From: Limnobacter sp.
GTDB taxonomy: Bacteria > Pseudomonadota > Gammaproteobacteria > Burkholderiales > Burkholderiaceae_B
Assembly: GCA_029866125.1 (NCBI GenBank)
Contig: JARWZZ010000019.1
Location: 186,001 to 250,000, forward strand
DNA: 64,000 bases
Direction of reading: 5' to 3'
Shown: piece after piece, positions 1-8,774 of the stretch
How the letters are laid out: each line of letters starts with the position of its first letter
How positions within the stretch are numbered: position 1 is the stretch's first letter
Program-made: the position numbers and the translations under genes
The notes under the pieces: generated by a model
Seen by the model: the letters and a program-made list of their open reading frames with translations, nothing else
Database searches by the model: none
What the model was told of the DNA's origin: nothing

Positions 1-1
1 T

Positions 2-148
2 TGTTTGGTCGAGATCAATTACCACAACAACGATGCGGCCTGTGTGGCCCATTTGTCGGAAGACTGGCGTGTGCGCCCCGAAGAAGACTTGCTTGAGGCG
101 GCCCGTAATTGGTTGGGCGAAAAGAACGCGCGTTGGGTTTTCCAGTGA
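2..148 (+). CDS. C-terminal fragment of an unidentified protein, possibly a glycosyltransferase (5' truncated)
   Basis: An open frame enters from the left edge and stops at TGA 146-148, giving about 48 residues that end in WVFQ. It is the 3' end of a gene that begins outside the window. No catalytic motif is left, so its function cannot be read. The position, overlapping by GTGA the start of the next surface-polysaccharide gene, suggests a co-translated partner in the same locus, perhaps another glycosyltransferase. That role is inference from context only. Confidence 0.55.
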   Translation, partial: CLVEINYHNNDAACVAHLSEDWRVRPEEDLLEAARNWLGEKNARWVFQ

Positions 149-1089
149 AGAGGAAAATCCTCATCGTCGCCCCCAAATGGGATGAGAAAAACGGCGGCGT
201 GGTGGTGCTGCACAAGCTGTGTGATTTGCTCAACCGCATGGGCCGAGAGGCTTATTTAGTGCCTTACATTGACAATCAGTTGGTGCAGCCTGGCAAAAGT
301 GCCTCCGGAATATGGAAAGTGGTAAGAAGCCGCCTTTACCGCTGGTACCGCGAGTTTAAAACCAATCCCACCCTGCTTACCCCCGTATTCCAGGGCAAGC
401 CTTGGGCTATGGATTTGTCAGACTACATTGTGATATATCCCGAGTTGGTGATGGGTAACCCCTTGCGTGCGCAAAACACAGTGCGCTGGTTTTTGCACAA
501 ACCTGGGTTTCACAACCACGGCAATATTGTGTTGGGTCAGGGGGAGTTGTACTTCTTCTACAACAAAGCGTTTGGGCCATTCCACATGACAGGCTCCACC
601 ACTTCAGACCACGAGTTGCGCATCATTCACTACCCCCTGGAGCATTACAACCTGCAAGGTGCGCTGCCTGAGCCCGATCGGCAGGGCACTGCGTATTGCT
701 TGCGCAAGGGGGACAAAAAGCCGCGTATTCATCACCCTGAAGATGCCATCCTGATCGACCCACTCAACCACGCTGATACGGCAGCGGTGTTCAAAAAAGT
801 AAAGCGATTCATTTCGTACGACAGCATCACGGCCTATTCATTTTTCGCGGCCTTGTGCGGGTGTGAATCTGTGGTGGTGCCCGATGAGGGCGTGAGTTTT
901 GAAGACTGGCAAAGCAACCCGGCTGATGCGCATGGCATTGCCTATGGGTTTTCGGATTCAGAAATTCAGCGCGCCAAAAACACCGCCCATTTGTGTATTG
1001 AGCGGGTTTTTGAAATGGACAAGCAGAACAACATCAACCTGCAAGCGGCAGTGGCGCAGATGGATGATTTCTTTGCGGGCCGCGATTGA
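145..1089 (+). CDS. Putative glycosyltransferase-like surface polysaccharide protein
   Basis: A protein of 314 residues when started at GTG 145, which overlaps the upstream stop codon as GTGA. The ORF-track start at TTG 109 lies inside the upstream gene and is less likely. The N-terminus (KRKILIVAPKWDEKNGGVVV) looks like the first strand and glycine loop of a GT-B glycosyltransferase. A later segment, DSITAYSFFAALCGCESVVV, resembles the donor-site half of such enzymes. I cannot name the sugar or the family. Its neighbours (ABC exporter, O-antigen ligase, GT2, GT9, GT4) place it in LPS or capsule assembly. The function is inferred from fold-like signatures plus context. Confidence 0.6.
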   Translation: MKRKILIVAPKWDEKNGGVVVLHKLCDLLNRMGREAYLVPYIDNQLVQPGKSASGIWKVVRSRLYRWYREFKTNPTLLTPVFQGKPWAMDLSDYIVIYPELVMGNPLRAQNTVRWFLHKPGFHNHGNIVLGQGELYFFYNKAFGPFHMTGSTTSDHELRIIHYPLEHYNLQGALPEPDRQGTAYCLRKGDKKPRIHHPEDAILIDPLNHADTAAVFKKVKRFISYDSITAYSFFAALCGCESVVVPDEGVSFEDWQSNPADAHGIAYGFSDSEIQRAKNTAHLCIERVFEMDKQNNINLQAAVAQMDDFFAGRD

Positions 1090-1138
1090 ACTCTAGTGTT
1101 GACAACCCGCTTTCAACAACTCAGTCGCCAACTGTTGC

Positions 1139-2440
1139 TTAATCCGTCAAAATTTTCCTGTACAAATCTGCAAACTCCCCTGCAGCCCCCTCGTCAAATT
1201 GATCGCGGTGGTAACGCACGGTGAGAAACATTTCGTCCGCCACACTGGCTGCACCCACTGACACGCCCAAAGGCATAATCGCAGGCGGTGAGAAGTAAAG
1301 CTCTTTGACTGCGCCTGCACTGCCCACAGTTGGAAATTCTGCCAAACGCCCCAAATTAGACAGCAAGGTGCTTTCCACCAAGTTGTGCGAGGCCACGGGG
1401 AAAATATCCCGTAACCTAGACTTCAATGCAGCGGGTAACCACTTGGGTATATCCAGCAAATCAATCAGCACACTGGCCCCGCCTTTCTCTTTCAAGATTG
1501 CAGTTTGGCGAGAAATGGCTTGCACTGATTCACTCAGGCTGCTTTGCTCGTCTTGCGTTAGCGACACTGACACATAGCTGGAGTAGTTGCCAAAGGTGTC
1601 ATGCCACCATTCCGCAGGGCGCAGGTTCACCGGCATCATCACTGAAATTCGGCCTTGTTTACCGGCGTGTAATGAGTTCCATTCCTTCACTGTGTGGGCC
1701 AAACCCGCCAAAAGTAAATCATTGACCGTTGCAGGTTTTACCCGTTTGGTCATCACTTTGGCTGTCTCTTTGGGGTTGAAGGCCAACAGCTTGAAGCCGT
1801 ACACACTTTCATCACCCGTACTTCGACCTTTTTTGGAGGCTAGGCGCACGGGTGGAGTCACGGCCCGCCACAAATAATCGAGAAAAATTTTGGTGCGCTC
1901 AATTCGCTCAGTCAGGGACTGACTGCCCGCAAGGGCTTTTAGGTCGCGCACAGTCAGCGCATCCACTGCAACTGGGTCGGCCTGCTTGGCGTAATGCCGC
2001 ATGATGGATTGCATCAACCGGAAGGTGGACATGCCATCCCCCGAGCTGTGGCTGACATTCAACATGAAATAATCACCGCCCGAATGGTGCACCAGCGTGC
2101 ACAAAAAGCTGGGGGACACGGACAGCGGCACCAAAATACTTTGCAGCCTTGCACGGGCGGCTTCCACTTCGGCAAGGTTTTTTGCAGTGACCACATTCAA
2201 GGCCAAGTGCTCGGGTTCGTTGGGAATATGCCACTCGTAGACGGTGGCCACCGCAGTGTGTTCAGCCATTCTGGCCCTTGCGATGGGGTGGGCCAGTGCT
2301 GCAGCATGTATTGCCTTGACCAGTTTTTCTGCTTCGAATTTGCCCTCGACCCGAACTTCAACGTGTACACTCCAAGGGTTTTCACGTGTGTCCAGGTTTA
2401 GAAAGGCGGCATCCAACAGGTTCAAGGGTGTTTTTAACAT
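1139..2440 (-). CDS. Condensation/wax-ester-synthase-like acyltransferase
   Basis: 433 residues. A short catalytic motif of the HxxxDG type is visible as HSSGDG (His131, Asp135), preceded by a hydrophobic strand (DYFMLNVS). This is typical of the condensation-domain / WS-DGAT / PapA acyltransferase superfamily, which moves acyl groups from a thioester to a hydroxyl or amine. The second His common in WS/DGAT enzymes (HHxxxDG) is not there. The C-terminal half contains a LLSNLGRL segment comparable to the conserved Asn-Leu-Gly region of that superfamily. GGGGAGA lies just before the ATG as a ribosome site. The gene is divergent from the MsbA-like gene, with only 24 bp between starts. Acylation of a surface glycan or lipid is plausible but unproven. 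Confidence 0.65.
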   Translation of the reverse strand: MLKTPLNLLDAAFLNLDTRENPWSVHVEVRVEGKFEAEKLVKAIHAAALAHPIARARMAEHTAVATVYEWHIPNEPEHLALNVVTAKNLAEVEAARARLQSILVPLSVSPSFLCTLVHHSGGDYFMLNVSHSSGDGMSTFRLMQSIMRHYAKQADPVAVDALTVRDLKALAGSQSLTERIERTKIFLDYLWRAVTPPVRLASKKGRSTGDESVYGFKLLAFNPKETAKVMTKRVKPATVNDLLLAGLAHTVKEWNSLHAGKQGRISVMMPVNLRPAEWWHDTFGNYSSYVSVSLTQDEQSSLSESVQAISRQTAILKEKGGASVLIDLLDIPKWLPAALKSRLRDIFPVASHNLVESTLLSNLGRLAEFPTVGSAGAVKELYFSPPAIMPLGVSVGAASVADEMFLTVRYHRDQFDEGAAGEFADLYRKILTD

Positions 2441-2464
2441 GCGTGTCTCCCCACTCTATTTATT

Positions 2465-4255
2465 ATGGATATGTCGAATCCACAGTCTAAAGCAAGCCAA
2501 CTGTATAAGCGACTGCTGAGCTACAGCTTCAAACACAAGAAGTTTTTGGTCGCTTCCCTGTTGGCGCTGGTGGTGTCCGCAGTCTGCGAGCCCCTGTTCG
2601 CCAGCCTGATGAAGCCCCTGATTGATGAAAACTTTGCGGCTGAGCGCACGTCCTTGGCCAACTGGCTACCGTTGATTATCATGGGCTTGTTCCTTGTGCG
2701 GGGCTTAAGCACTTACATCAATGAGTACGCCAGTGCGCGCCTGTCGGGCTCGGTGGTATACGACTTGCGCACCGACATGCTGGCGCGCATTTTGAGCCTG
2801 CCCAATTCTTATTTTGTTGAACAACCTGCCGGCAAGGTGATATCCACCGTGTCCACCAATGTGGATGCAGTCACTGAGGCTGGTTTCAATATTGTAACCG
2901 TGCTGATTAGGGACGGGGCCATCGTAATCGGCCTTTTGGCCATGCTGCTGTACACCAACTGGAAGCTCACCCTGATTTGTTTTGCGATTTTGCCGCTGAT
3001 TGCCATCGGTATCACGATTGCATCCAAACGCTTGAACAAGTACGCCCACAGCGCCCAGTTTTCCCATGCTGATTTGGTGCAAAGCATCAGCGAAGTGATC
3101 AATGCCCAGAAAATCATCAAGATTTACGGCGCACAGAAGGTGGAAACTGACCGCTTCCAGAAAAGTGCAGAAGAAATCTTAAGCTCACGCGTCAAGCTGG
3201 TGTCCACCAGTGCAGCCAACTCCGCAATTGTTCAATGGATGCTGGCCGGTGCAGTGGCCTTGGTGGTGTATTTCGCAGGCCGAATGGCGGGTGATCAAGC
3301 CATGACGGCTGGTGATTTTGCGTCCTTCATGACCGCCATGATGATGCTGCTAACCCCCGTCAAACGCCTCACCAACATCAACCAGCAACTGCAAAAAGGC
3401 TTGGCTGCGGCTGACAATGTGTTCAGGGTGATTGACCAAGTTGCAGAGGTGTCCAAGGGTACGCATCAAGCCGAGCGTTCAGCGGGTTTGATTGAATTCA
3501 AATCAGTAGGCTTGACCTACCCAGGTGCGGAAACGCCCACCTTAAGGTCCATCGACTTGACCATCCAGCCCGGCCAAACCGTGGGTATTGTGGGCGTGTC
3601 GGGTGGCGGCAAATCCACACTGATTAACCTGCTTCCGCGATTTTTAGACCCCACAACCGGCCAGGTTTGTTTGGATGGAGTGGATTTAAATGATTGGGAT
3701 TTGAAAAGCCTGCGCCGCCAAATTGCCATCGTGACCCAAGAAAGCCACCTACTCAACGACACCGTGCGCAACAACATTGCCTATGGCGAAATGCGTGGCA
3801 CATCTGAGGAAAAAATCCTCGAGGCCGCCCGCATGGCCAACGCCCTGCATTTCATTGAAAAGCTTGAAAATGGCTTGGACACGATGCTGGGTGACAATGG
3901 TTTGCGCTTGTCGGGTGGTCAACGTCAGCGTATTTCAATCGCCCGTGCATTCCTTAAAAATGCACCAATTTTGATTTTGGACGAAGCCACTTCCGCGCTC
4001 GATTCGGAAGCCGAGCGTGAAGTTCAAGAGGACATGGAACGCTTGCGCCATGGCCGCACCACGCTGGTGATTGCCCACCGCTTGTCCACCTTGGTCACAG
4101 CGGATTTCATCATTGTGCTAGATCAAGGCAAGATGATTGAGCGCGGTACCCACACCGAGTTGCTGGCCCTGCAAGGCAAATACCACTATTTGCATAGTAT
4201 TCAGAATCAGACTGTAGAGAGTCTGGGGCAAGTAGCGCCAAAAGAGGCAGGCTGA
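2465..4255 (+). CDS. msbA: MsbA-type lipid/polysaccharide ABC exporter (fused permease-ATPase)
   Basis: 596 residues with the type IV half-transporter layout: an N-terminal domain of about six membrane spans (roughly residues 20-310), then a nucleotide-binding domain. The latter shows Walker A (GVSGGGKST), a Q-loop region (IVTQESHLL), the signature LSGGQRQRISIARAF, Walker B with catalytic Glu (ILILDEATSALD) and a switch His (IAHRLSTL). Homologues flip lipid A-core or related lipids across the inner membrane. The length matches MsbA. The gene sits 8 bp upstream of an O-antigen ligase/polymerase gene, which fits LPS export. A dedicated exporter for another lipid substrate cannot be excluded. 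No clear Shine-Dalgarno is visible before ATG 2465 or the in-frame ATG 2471. Confidence 0.85.
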   Translation: MDMSNPQSKASQLYKRLLSYSFKHKKFLVASLLALVVSAVCEPLFASLMKPLIDENFAAERTSLANWLPLIIMGLFLVRGLSTYINEYASARLSGSVVYDLRTDMLARILSLPNSYFVEQPAGKVISTVSTNVDAVTEAGFNIVTVLIRDGAIVIGLLAMLLYTNWKLTLICFAILPLIAIGITIASKRLNKYAHSAQFSHADLVQSISEVINAQKIIKIYGAQKVETDRFQKSAEEILSSRVKLVSTSAANSAIVQWMLAGAVALVVYFAGRMAGDQAMTAGDFASFMTAMMMLLTPVKRLTNINQQLQKGLAAADNVFRVIDQVAEVSKGTHQAERSAGLIEFKSVGLTYPGAETPTLRSIDLTIQPGQTVGIVGVSGGGKSTLINLLPRFLDPTTGQVCLDGVDLNDWDLKSLRRQIAIVTQESHLLNDTVRNNIAYGEMRGTSEEKILEAARMANALHFIEKLENGLDTMLGDNGLRLSGGQRQRISIARAFLKNAPILILDEATSALDSEAEREVQEDMERLRHGRTTLVIAHRLSTLVTADFIIVLDQGKMIERGTHTELLALQGKYHYLHSIQNQTVESLGQVAPKEAG

Positions 4256-4263
4256 CTGGGGCA

Positions 4264-5583
4264 ATGACTACATTTAAATCTCAGCATAGCCCGACTGTGC
4301 AGTCCCCTAGTTCGTTCTGGGTGTTTGTCTTAATTGTTGGAATGTCTTTGGCATTTCTCGTCAAGAAGTCCATCAATCTTGCGCTTGTTTTATGCGCATT
4401 TTATGGGCTTTTTCTGATCAGCCAACTTGTTGTCTCAAGACTGAAATCCAGTACTCCAATCCAGTTCAATCAATTACCCTTTGTTGTTTGGGCGCTGTTT
4501 ACCTTGTTGTGTGCCCCATTTGCATGGATGTTGATTTTAGGTTTGCTACGTGGTCAGTTTGACATTGACCAACTGGACGAATATTTCCGTCATGTCATCG
4601 CGGCTGGAGTGCTTCTGGCTTTATACGGCAAGGTTAAGTCAGTGCATTGGGCTTGGTTTAAAGCGTTAACATCGCTAAGTGCAATTACTTTGCTGGTCAT
4701 GATTATTTTGGGTTTTGAGCGGTGGAATTGGGATCAGCGCTATGCCACCTACTTTGTTGATCCAAACAGCCTAGGTATTGCAGGGTTTGTTCAAGGCGCA
4801 GTTTTAGGCCTTGCCTTGATTCAAAACGGGTTGTGGGCTGATGATTCCAAGTCGTTCCGTTTGCCTGTAGCCGCCTGGGTGTCTCTTTTGGCCTTGGGTA
4901 CTGCGTCGGGTTGGGCTGTTAGCGTGATGTCCGGAACACGTGGCGTGTGGCTCGCACTCATTCCATTGTTTTTTGTGTTGATTACAGTGTCCAAGCGACC
5001 GCTCTCCGTGCTCGGAATAAGTTTGATTTTCTCCGCCATATTGGTGTTGCTTGCAAGCCAGTCGACCTTCTTACAAAAGCGCTACGACGACGCAGTTCGA
5101 GATGTAGACCTTTGGATGCATACCGCTCAGAAGGACACCCCAGTTGGGATTCGACTGTCCATCTATCAAAGTTTGTATCAGTTGGCTTCCGAGAAACCTT
5201 GGTTGGGTATGCATCCTCAAGAGCGAGATCAAAAGTTCCAGACTTTGCCCAGCCTGAGTCCAGTTGCGAAATACACACTCATGGAGTCTGGCGCGCACAA
5301 TCAGTACCTAGAGAAGCAAATCCTAAATGGCCTACCCGGTTCATTTTTGGCTTTAATGCTATACCTGCTGCCTTTGCTTTATTTTTGGCGTGTTTGGCGA
5401 AAAGCGGAGTCAGACCATCTAAAATTTGCCTGCAGTCTTGGGGTTGTAGTTTGCCTCTGCTACTTAGTATCTGGACTGTCTTTGGTATTGACTCTGAAGT
5501 ACCTTAATTCTTATTGGGCTGCATGTGTCATTTTGGCCGCAACAGCCATTCCTTCCAAGTCCAACGGAGCGCCTCATGTTTGA
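4264..5583 (+). CDS. O-antigen ligase / Wzy-like membrane protein
   Basis: 439 residues with about ten to twelve hydrophobic segments, the pattern of the O-antigen ligase (WaaL) / polymerase (Wzy) superfamily. A segment SGTRGVWLAL is typical of the conserved Ser-x-Arg-Gly stretch. In the large periplasmic loop AHNQYLEKQILNGLPG contains the His-Asn-x-x-Leu element conserved in ligases. Such proteins join undecaprenyl-linked glycans to lipid A-core or polymerise repeats. It starts 8 bp after the ABC exporter gene and its end overlaps the following GT2 gene by 8 bp, so the three are probably co-translated. Ligase and polymerase cannot be separated by eye. Codon use looks more AT-rich than its neighbours, common for polysaccharide membrane genes. 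Confidence 0.75.
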   Translation: MTTFKSQHSPTVQSPSSFWVFVLIVGMSLAFLVKKSINLALVLCAFYGLFLISQLVVSRLKSSTPIQFNQLPFVVWALFTLLCAPFAWMLILGLLRGQFDIDQLDEYFRHVIAAGVLLALYGKVKSVHWAWFKALTSLSAITLLVMIILGFERWNWDQRYATYFVDPNSLGIAGFVQGAVLGLALIQNGLWADDSKSFRLPVAAWVSLLALGTASGWAVSVMSGTRGVWLALIPLFFVLITVSKRPLSVLGISLIFSAILVLLASQSTFLQKRYDDAVRDVDLWMHTAQKDTPVGIRLSIYQSLYQLASEKPWLGMHPQERDQKFQTLPSLSPVAKYTLMESGAHNQYLEKQILNGLPGSFLALMLYLLPLLYFWRVWRKAESDHLKFACSLGVVVCLCYLVSGLSLVLTLKYLNSYWAACVILAATAIPSKSNGAPHV

Positions 5584-6397
5584 TTATTCAGCCACATTTG
5601 CTTGCTATAACAACGTGGCTTATACCCAAAAGTGCATTGAAAGCCTCAAGCAATCGAACTTCGACATGTCTCGCCTCGTCATCGTGGACAACAATTCCGC
5701 CGACAACACATGGGATTACCTCAACACACTCCAAGACGTTCATTTGATCCGAAACAAAGAGAACATGGGCTGTGGCGTGGCTTGGAACCAAGGTGCTTTG
5801 GTGCAGCAAGCGGAATGGACCGTCATTATGAACAATGACATTTTGGTAAGCCACGATTGGATCGAAAACCTGATTGGTCAAACAATCGAGGCCGGCTTAC
5901 TGGTGTCGTCACCTGCCATGATTGAGGGGCCGACCGACTACGACTGGCAAACCCATTTGCCCCAACTGGAAAGTAAGCTCAAGGGCTACAACCGCCCACA
6001 AACCGCGCATGCGGTGTGTTTGTTGGTGCACAACTCCGTGTGGCAAAAGGTGGGCTACTTCCGTGCCACACCCAAACTGCTTGGGTTTGAGGACACCATT
6101 TTCTTCTTCGATTGTTTTAAAAACGGCGTGGCCCATGCTTGCATGGGCGGCTCATGGATCCACCATTTTGGTTCCATCACCGTCAAATCCCTCAAAGAGG
6201 AAATGGGCATCAAAAAGCGCTCAGGCGGATTGGGCGATCGCAACAACAAAAACCTGCTGGATCAAGGTTTCTTCATGCGCAAATGGCGCAAGATGGAAAA
6301 AAAGCGGCATGTTGCCGCCTGCAGGGAGGCCGAACTCCAAAAGTACGGCGCAACCGTGCATTGCGTGCGCAAGGACGGTCAGGAAATTTGGCTTTGA
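5576..6397 (+). CDS. Family 2 (GT-A) glycosyltransferase
   Basis: 273 residues when started at ATG 5576, which overlaps the end of the ligase gene; the ORF-track start at 5525 would add 17 residues that do not fit the fold. The protein begins with the strand ATFACYNNVAYTQKCIESL, then LVIVDNNSADNT, the nucleotide-sugar binding motif of GT2 enzymes. Further along, WTVIMNNDILVS supplies the Asp pair (NND) of a DXD-like metal site. FEDTIFFFDCFKNG probably carries the catalytic-base acidic residue (ED motif). It most likely adds a sugar to a core or O-chain acceptor in the cytoplasm. Its 3' end overlaps the converging heptosyltransferase gene by 19 bp. Confidence 0.8.
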   Translation: MFDYSATFACYNNVAYTQKCIESLKQSNFDMSRLVIVDNNSADNTWDYLNTLQDVHLIRNKENMGCGVAWNQGALVQQAEWTVIMNNDILVSHDWIENLIGQTIEAGLLVSSPAMIEGPTDYDWQTHLPQLESKLKGYNRPQTAHAVCLLVHNSVWQKVGYFRATPKLLGFEDTIFFFDCFKNGVAHACMGGSWIHHFGSITVKSLKEEMGIKKRSGGLGDRNNKNLLDQGFFMRKWRKMEKKRHVAACREAELQKYGATVHCVRKDGQEIWL

Positions 6398-7485
6398 GGC
6401 ACCGTCGATTGCTCTAGCATTTCAATTTCTTTCAGCACCACTTGCGTGGGAATTGCCCGTAACAACCGGGTATGGTCATCGGTGTTGATGCTGTCCGGGT
6501 GGGGCAGGGGGCCAAAATCCCCTGCATAAATCACCTTGGCCCTGTTCGACCACGGCTTCCATTCCTCCACCCATGACGGTCCAAACAAAGCAATTTGCGG
6601 CACATCCAAGGCTGCGGCCATGTGCATGGGGGCGGAATCCACACCAATGTAAAATCTGCAGTTACTTAGCATCGCCGCCACCAAAGGCAGGCTGACTTGG
6701 CCGCCAAGGTTCAGCAAGACTGCATTTCCGGTCGCCTTTTGCCGCGCCAAACGCTCAATCTCTGCCGTCATGGCCTTTTCAACTGGGTCAGGTGCGCAGG
6801 TCAGCACCACGTGGTAGCCCTTGCCCAATAAATAGGCAACTACCTCTGCAAATTTGTCATCTTCCCAGCACTTAAAAGGCCACCTTGCGGCGGGGTGAAT
6901 CAGCACGAAATCCCCACCGTTTAATCCGCCAATTCCTTCCTTGCCCAACCATTCCCGCACCTTGAGTTGGTTGGCCTCAGACGGTACCAAGGCCATTTTT
7001 CCCTTGATGCTGGAAGGGTCCACGCCGAGCTTGGACAAGCACATCAGGTTCAGTTCCACCGCATGCGCCTTGCCCCGGGCAGGCGGCATCACACAGTCGG
7101 TGAAGCTGTTGTGCCAAAACGGTTTGTCCCGTTTGGCATAAAACATTTCCACACGCTTGGGTGCTTGGCTAAACCGGGTAATCAACGCACCAACCCACTG
7201 GTCCGTTAGGTGAATCACCGCATCGTACTTTTCACGCCGCACTCCCAACAGCAAGCCCAACTCGGCTTTGACCCGTTTCCAGCCCTTCAATTTGCGGTCA
7301 ATGGTCAATACACGGTGCACATGCGGATTGTTTTCCAGCAAAGGCGTTGTTTCTTTGTAAATCAGCACATCCACCTGAATTCCGGGGAAGTGCTCCACCA
7401 AAGCCCGATACAAGGCCGTGCTCAACAACACATCCCCATGGTGGCGAAGCTTAATAACCAGCACCTTAGCCAACACTTTCTTCAA
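6379..7485 (-). CDS. Lipopolysaccharide heptosyltransferase family (GT9, RfaQ-like)
   Basis: 368 residues. The N-terminal strand VLVIKLRHHGDVLLSTALYR is diagnostic of the GT9 ADP-heptose transferase family. A later stretch with GVDSAPMHMAAALDVPQIALFGP is the conserved donor-binding region. The order and length fit the RfaQ/heptosyltransferase III group, which adds heptose to the inner core. The start is TTG 7485, with AAAGGGG about ten bases upstream as a good ribosome site; a GTG three codons in is the alternative. It converges on the GT2 gene with a 19-bp overlap, and stands about 108 bp from the divergent GT4 gene. Confidence 0.85.
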   Translation of the reverse strand: MKKVLAKVLVIKLRHHGDVLLSTALYRALVEHFPGIQVDVLIYKETTPLLENNPHVHRVLTIDRKLKGWKRVKAELGLLLGVRREKYDAVIHLTDQWVGALITRFSQAPKRVEMFYAKRDKPFWHNSFTDCVMPPARGKAHAVELNLMCLSKLGVDPSSIKGKMALVPSEANQLKVREWLGKEGIGGLNGGDFVLIHPAARWPFKCWEDDKFAEVVAYLLGKGYHVVLTCAPDPVEKAMTAEIERLARQKATGNAVLLNLGGQVSLPLVAAMLSNCRFYIGVDSAPMHMAAALDVPQIALFGPSWVEEWKPWSNRAKVIYAGDFGPLPHPDSINTDDHTRLLRAIPTQVVLKEIEMLEQSTVPQSQIS

Positions 7486-7593
7486 AATTGGATTCCCCTT
7501 TCTATGGTCTGCATGCCCATGCGTTTACTATATTAGTGTGCATCAATTCAATACACTCGCCATTTGGTCGGCAATCCTCAGGAAACTTGAGCC

Positions 7594-8760
7594 ATGAGTA
7601 CCATTTTTTTCACCGAAAGCCTCCAAACCGAGGCCGTGGGTCATGACCAAATCATCCGGCAAATTTTAGGCCTACAAAAACAGGGCTACCTGTGCTTGCT
7701 GCTGTGCGTATCTGGAAGCTACCTGTCCAATGAAGCGCAAAAGCAGGGCATCTGGACCGAACACCTGCGCTTTCGCAATGCGTTTGACCCACTCAGCCTG
7801 ATCAAAATGGTCAGCTTTCTGCGCAACTACGAGCCTGTCAGCGTCATTTCCCATTCCAGCCACGATTCAAACCTCAGTGCCATGGCCGTCCATGCCTTAC
7901 ACAAACTGGGAGTGCTTAAATACAGGCCGCAGCTTATCCGCGTGCGCAACCGCAAGCCGCATTCAACCCATGCCATCAGCTACAACCTGTTGTTTGATTA
8001 CACACTGACGCCCAGCGCCTCGTTTCGTGACCAATTGCTGTCCGACAGCGCCATTTTGCCGCATAAAGTCAAAGTGCTTTACCCCGATGTTCAACCCCCT
8101 GCCTTAATCGAATTTGATCAAAAACGCGTGGCGCCTGAATTGCAAGCCATGCTGGATGACGCAAGCCGCCGCCCCCTCATTGCCCATGTCGGCGAGGTTA
8201 GCGCACAAAGCGGGCACACTTTTATGTTGGATGTGGTGCAAAAGCTGCTGACAGATTTCCCGAAAATGACCTACCTGGTACTTCGCCAAGGTTCTCAGTT
8301 ACAGGCACTTGAGAGCGAGGTCACACGCAAAGGCCTTGGAGGCGCAGTCTTTTTTGCTTCTCCCGCCGATTTCAAAATCTGCATGGAAAGCAAAACCAAC
8401 GCATTGGTGATGCCGTTTCATCAAGAACCAGCAGATTGCCCACAGCTGCAAGCGCTCAGTGCTGGTATCCCCTTGGTGCTCAGTCAAGTCGGGGGCCTGC
8501 CCGAGGCCATTAAAAACAATGAGACCGGCTATGTGTGCCCACCCCCTTTCGCCTCGGGTGCTGTGGATGCTTGGTGCCGCACCTTAAGCGGCGTACTCAA
8601 AGACCCAGCCACCTCCAGCCAAGTGGCCTCTCGGGGCCGCGAGTCCATACTCAGCCAATTCGGGCTGGAAAATCACCTCAAAGGTTTAATCGCACTGTTT
8701 CAACGCGTTGCTTTGCCCGGTGCCAGGGGCAACAAGTCCAAGCGTCGTGAGCCTTCCTAA
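7594..8760 (+). CDS. Family 4 (GT-B) glycosyltransferase
   Basis: 388 residues. The N-terminal domain carries an acceptor-side loop (SHSSHDSNLSAMAVHALHK). The C-terminal domain shows the GT4 layout: IAHVGEVSAQSGHTFMLDVV opens the donor domain, and ALSAGIPLVLSQVGGLPEAI provides the glycine-rich and Glu-x7-Glu-like nucleotide-sugar site. The second acidic residue lies near PEAIKNNETGYV. It should act in the cytoplasm on a lipid-linked glycan of the surrounding locus; sugar and linkage are unknown. It is followed after 14 bp by an unrecognised gene that probably shares its transcript. Confidence 0.8.
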   Translation: MSTIFFTESLQTEAVGHDQIIRQILGLQKQGYLCLLLCVSGSYLSNEAQKQGIWTEHLRFRNAFDPLSLIKMVSFLRNYEPVSVISHSSHDSNLSAMAVHALHKLGVLKYRPQLIRVRNRKPHSTHAISYNLLFDYTLTPSASFRDQLLSDSAILPHKVKVLYPDVQPPALIEFDQKRVAPELQAMLDDASRRPLIAHVGEVSAQSGHTFMLDVVQKLLTDFPKMTYLVLRQGSQLQALESEVTRKGLGGAVFFASPADFKICMESKTNALVMPFHQEPADCPQLQALSAGIPLVLSQVGGLPEAIKNNETGYVCPPPFASGAVDAWCRTLSGVLKDPATSSQVASRGRESILSQFGLENHLKGLIALFQRVALPGARGNKSKRREPS

Positions 8761-8774
8761 CCAATCCATCCTTA

